Part shown: positions 61,208 to 64,000 of the stretch, one piece after another | How the letters are laid out: each line of letters opens with the position of its first letter | How positions within the stretch are numbered: position 1 is the stretch's first letter | Assembly (NCBI RefSeq): GCF_030317105.1 | Contig: NZ_JASZYG010000014.1 | Location: forward strand, 86,649-150,648 | Direction of reading: 5' to 3' | From: Variovorax brevis | Lineage (GTDB): Bacteria > Pseudomonadota > Gammaproteobacteria > Burkholderiales > Burkholderiaceae_C | Length of the DNA: 64,000 nt | Notes under the pieces: model-generated | Seen by the model: the letters and a program-made list of their open reading frames with translations, nothing else | Database searches by the model: none | What the model was told of the DNA's origin: nothing | Made by a program: the position numbers and the translations under genes

Positions 61208-63790
61208 ATGAACTCCACCGTTCAGCGCTTTCGATTCGGCCGATTCGAGGTGCGGCCCGCGCAACGTCAATTGCTGGTCAGCGGTGAGGACGCCAACATC
61301 GGAGCCCGCGCATTCGACATGCTGGTCGCGCTGATCGAGCGGCGTGACCGCGTGGTGAGCCGGGACGAACTGTTCGATCTCGTCTGGCCTGGCCTCGTCG
61401 TGGAGGAGAACAACCTGCGCCAGCAGGTCGCAGCGCTGCGCAAGGTGCTTGGCGCTTCGGTGGTCGCTACTGTGCCGGGGCGCGGCTATCGGTTTGCCAT
61501 GGTGCTGGACAGCGAAACGAGCGGTCCACCAGCGCTCGCCGCGCGCACCGATCCGCAGCACAACCTGCCGCTGAGCCCCACCGCCCTGATCGGGCGCGAG
61601 GCCGAACTCGCCACGGTGCTGGACCTGCTGGCGAGTACCCACCTTCTCACACTGGTAGGCGCCGGTGGTGTCGGCAAGACGCGATTTGCCCTCGAAGTCG
61701 CCGCCACAGTCCGCGGAAACTTCAAGGACGGCGTGTGGTTTGTGGCGCTGGCGCCTGTCGCCGACCCTTCGCTGGTGACGCGCACGGTGGCCGGCGTGCT
61801 CGGCGTGCATGAGGAACCCGGCCGCCCGCTGATCGACACCTTGCTCGACTCCCTGCGTCACCGCGAACTGCTCATCGTGCTGGACAACTGCGAACACCTC
61901 GTCGACGCCTGTGCGCAGTGGGCGGATAAGGTGCTGCGCACCAGCGCCGGAACGCGCACGCTGGTGACCAGCCGGGAAGCTTTGGGCATCGATGGCGAAA
62001 GGGTGTGGCGCATGCCCTCGCTGCGCGCGGCAGCGCCCGATGCCGAACCCACGCCCGCGCGGCTGATGGACTATCCCGCGACCCGCCTGTTCGTGCAGCG
62101 CGCCGTCGCCGCGTCACCAGCGTTCCGGTTGACGTCGGAAAACGCCGCCGCGGTGGCGCTGCTGTGCCATCAACTCGACGGCATCCCGTTGGCACTGGAA
62201 CTGGCGGCGGCGCGCATGGCAGCGATGCGCGTGGAGCAGGTGGCTGAGCGGCTGCGCGACCGCTTCGGACTCCTGTCACGTGGCAACCGAACCGCACCGC
62301 CGCGACACCAGGCGCTGCGCTCACTCATCGACTGGAGCCACGATCTTCTGACGGAGTCCGAACGCACGTTGCTGAGGCGGCTCTCAGTATTTGCCGGCGG
62401 CTGGACCCTGGAGGCCGCCGAAGCGACGTGCAGTGGGGACGGCCTGGCAACCGACGACATCCTGGATCTGCTGACGCAACTGGTCGAAAAGTCGCTGGTG
62501 GCGTTCGATGACCCATCGAGCGGACCGCGCTACCGAATGCTGGAGACGATTCGTCAGTATGGGCTGGAGAAACTGCTCGCTTCCGGCGAGGCCGCTGCGC
62601 TTCGCCGACGGCATCTAAGGCATTTCGTCGAGTTTGCCGAAGCCATCCGCAGCAAGCTCGTGGGCCATGAAGAGCGCCAATGGAATGCCCGAGCCGAATC
62701 CGAACTCGACAACCTCCGCGCCGCGTTGACCTGTTCGCTCGAACCGGGCCATGCCGAACATGGGCTGCGTCTTGTCAATGCCTTGCACGGCTTTTGGTAT
62801 CACAACCTGCACTGGAAAGAGATCGTTGGCTGGATCGAACGCTTGTCAATGCAGGCCAGCCAGGACGGATCTGCCGCCTTGCAGCGTGCCCACTCGCTGT
62901 ACGTCGCCGGGATGCTGCTGAGCAACTTCGATCCGCCCACGGCGCGGCGACACTTCGAAGAGTGCCTTGCGACGTCGCGCGCGCTGGACTTCGAAAGCGG
63001 CGTGGCCAGGGCGCTGACGGGGCTCGCCTACGTGGACAGCCGCAAGCGCGACCCCGCCACGGCCGAGTTGTTCACCGAAAGCCTGCGTATCGGACGCGGC
63101 ATCCAGGACCCCTGGGAACAGGCGATGGTGACCATCCAATGCCTGATCTGCCATGCCGGCTACGAGATGCTGATGGGGCGTGACGACGCGGTCGAGGCGA
63201 TGGTGCGCGACTGTGAAGCGGCGAACGCCAAGCTCGGCCATAGCCGCAGGTACAGCGGCCACTGCCAGGCCCTGTTGGGAAAATTGGCAAGCCGGCGCGG
63301 CCAGCATGAGCGGGCTGGCAAGTTGCTGGCCGAAAGCCTGGCCCTGTACCGCGCCATCGACGCGAAATTCGACATCGCTGGCAGTTTGGTTGAACTGGGC
63401 TACCTGGCGCTCCATCAGGGTGACGCCATCCGGGCGCTTGGGCTTTTCAGGGAGAGCCTGTCGCTGCATCGCAACTACCCGACGTCTCGATGGATCACCA
63501 GCGGCCTGACCAACCTCTTGATCGCCTGTGTCGCGTGCGAGCAATGGACGATCGCGGCGCGGTTGGCGGGCACGCTGAACGGCACCCACGATGGCGAGGG
63601 CGCACCTGCAGCGGTGCTGCCCGAACTGCCCGAGCTGTCCGGCCGCGTCCGGCGAGCCTACGAAGCGGCAGTCCCGCGCATTCGGGCGGCGCTGGGCGAC
63701 TCTCATTTCAAGCGCGAATGCAACGCGGGATCACGGATGACGCGCGAACAGGCCATCGAACTTGCGCTGACTGAAGTTCAGCCCTCTTGA
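61208..63790 (+). CDS. Winged-helix STAND ATPase regulator with TPR-like C-terminus
   Basis: 860 aa. N-terminal OmpR/CadC-type winged helix (about 8-98: FRFGRFEVRPAQRQLLVSGE, RDELFDLVWPGLVVEENNLR, VPGRGYRFAMV). Then an NB-ARC/STAND NTPase with Walker A LVGAGGVGKTRFALEVA (about 149-165), Walker B LLIVLDNCEHLVDAC and sensor LVTSREALGIDGERVW. The last roughly 400 residues are TPR-like helical repeats (AHSLYVAGMLLSNFDPPTAR, LLGKLASRRGQHERAGKLLA). Such AfsR/MalT-like proteins are signal-gated transcription factors. No LuxR HTH at the C-terminus; DNA binding is N-terminal. Its target is plausibly the divergent DUF2917 gene. Confidence 0.88.
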   Translation: MNSTVQRFRFGRFEVRPAQRQLLVSGEDANIGARAFDMLVALIERRDRVVSRDELFDLVWPGLVVEENNLRQQVAALRKVLGASVVATVPGRGYRFAMVLDSETSGPPALAARTDPQHNLPLSPTALIGREAELATVLDLLASTHLLTLVGAGGVGKTRFALEVAATVRGNFKDGVWFVALAPVADPSLVTRTVAGVLGVHEEPGRPLIDTLLDSLRHRELLIVLDNCEHLVDACAQWADKVLRTSAGTRTLVTSREALGIDGERVWRMPSLRAAAPDAEPTPARLMDYPATRLFVQRAVAASPAFRLTSENAAAVALLCHQLDGIPLALELAAARMAAMRVEQVAERLRDRFGLLSRGNRTAPPRHQALRSLIDWSHDLLTESERTLLRRLSVFAGGWTLEAAEATCSGDGLATDDILDLLTQLVEKSLVAFDDPSSGPRYRMLETIRQYGLEKLLASGEAAALRRRHLRHFVEFAEAIRSKLVGHEERQWNARAESELDNLRAALTCSLEPGHAEHGLRLVNALHGFWYHNLHWKEIVGWIERLSMQASQDGSAALQRAHSLYVAGMLLSNFDPPTARRHFEECLATSRALDFESGVARALTGLAYVDSRKRDPATAELFTESLRIGRGIQDPWEQAMVTIQCLICHAGYEMLMGRDDAVEAMVRDCEAANAKLGHSRRYSGHCQALLGKLASRRGQHERAGKLLAESLALYRAIDAKFDIAGSLVELGYLALHQGDAIRALGLFRESLSLHRNYPTSRWITSGLTNLLIACVACEQWTIAARLAGTLNGTHDGEGAPAAVLPELPELSGRVRRAYEAAVPRIRAALGDSHFKRECNAGSRMTREQAIELALTEVQPS

Positions 63791-64000
63791 AACGATGACA
63801 GGCCGCACAGGCTCCCGAATGTCAGTTCGCGACATGCGGAAGTGGCCGTTCGATGCAGTTCATTAGCCGCTGCACGGGGACCTGCTACCGGAGGTCACCC
63901 ATTAGCCGTCTCCGTCAATAGGGAAGTCCGCATCCTGCGACTTTCCCCGCATGTTCCTGCCTCGCACCGTCTGCGAATCACGCGTACCGCCGCACACTTG
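63791..64000. other. Terminal 210 bp without a recognisable gene
   Basis: I see no supportable coding frame, tRNA or terminator here. The only pattern is a direct repeat CATTAGCCG at 63861-63869 and 63900-63908, which could be chance. Confidence 0.6.

Noticed and set aside
63861..63908. CATTAGCCG direct repeat as an attachment site
   Set aside because: It is only 9 bp, with no integrase or tRNA nearby; compatible with chance.

Overview
The window is about 64 kb of GC-rich, gene-dense DNA (roughly two-thirds G+C by eye). Its gene content (DUF2917 and DUF3297 proteins, a complete kdp operon with overlapping genes, many two-component systems, class III cyclases) points to a beta-proteobacterium, most likely Burkholderiales/Comamonadaceae and Variovorax-like. 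This is an inference from gene types, without a database search. It reads as chromosomal. The only mobile-element trace I see is a decayed IS66 end near 57.2-57.4 kb.

Layout. 1-663: start of htpG (minus strand, cut by the window edge). 664-7406: a long regulatory leader, then an outer-membrane beta-barrel, three pilin-like secreted subunits, an exported protein of unknown function and a PapD-like chaperone in one tightly packed operon, followed by a small exported relative. This looks like a non-classical chaperone/outer-membrane-pore surface-fibre system. 7445-9988: a small repeat-containing exported protein and an OmpR/QseB-type two-component pair. 10096-18991: an RluF-type pseudouridine synthase and a kdp potassium-uptake operon (35-aa ORF-kdpF-A-B-C-D-E). 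19111-25818: an AsmA-family protein, tRNA-Gly, a flavin-dependent halogenase-like enzyme, PPC-domain and DUF3297 proteins, and a sensor kinase.

25885-32177: a CusCBA-type metal efflux operon with a small Cys/Met/His-rich exported protein. 32311-36693: methyltransferase, OsmC protein, AraC regulator, persulfide dioxygenase-rhodanese fusion and 1-Cys peroxiredoxin, suggesting thiol/sulfur/peroxide chemistry. 36835-50508: a signalling-rich stretch with a hybrid kinase whose receiver domain is degenerate, a zinc peptidase, two class III cyclases, a kinase/regulator pair coupled to an exported superoxide-reductase-like protein, four ~150-bp tandem palindromic repeats, a cupredoxin-like protein and a membrane cyclic-nucleotide-binding protein. 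50521-54493: PEBP-like protein, LysE exporter, a cytochrome c/ferritin-like pair, an ECF sigma factor and a Crp/Fnr regulator.

54874-63790: a large lipoprotein, the IS66 remnant, then an unusual array in which three DUF2917 proteins alternate with three regulators: two alpha/beta-hydrolase-LuxR fusions and one winged-helix STAND ATPase with a long repeat-like C-terminus. The two parts most deserving attention as possibly undescribed systems are this DUF2917/regulator array and the non-classical fibre operon at 1.2-7.4 kb.
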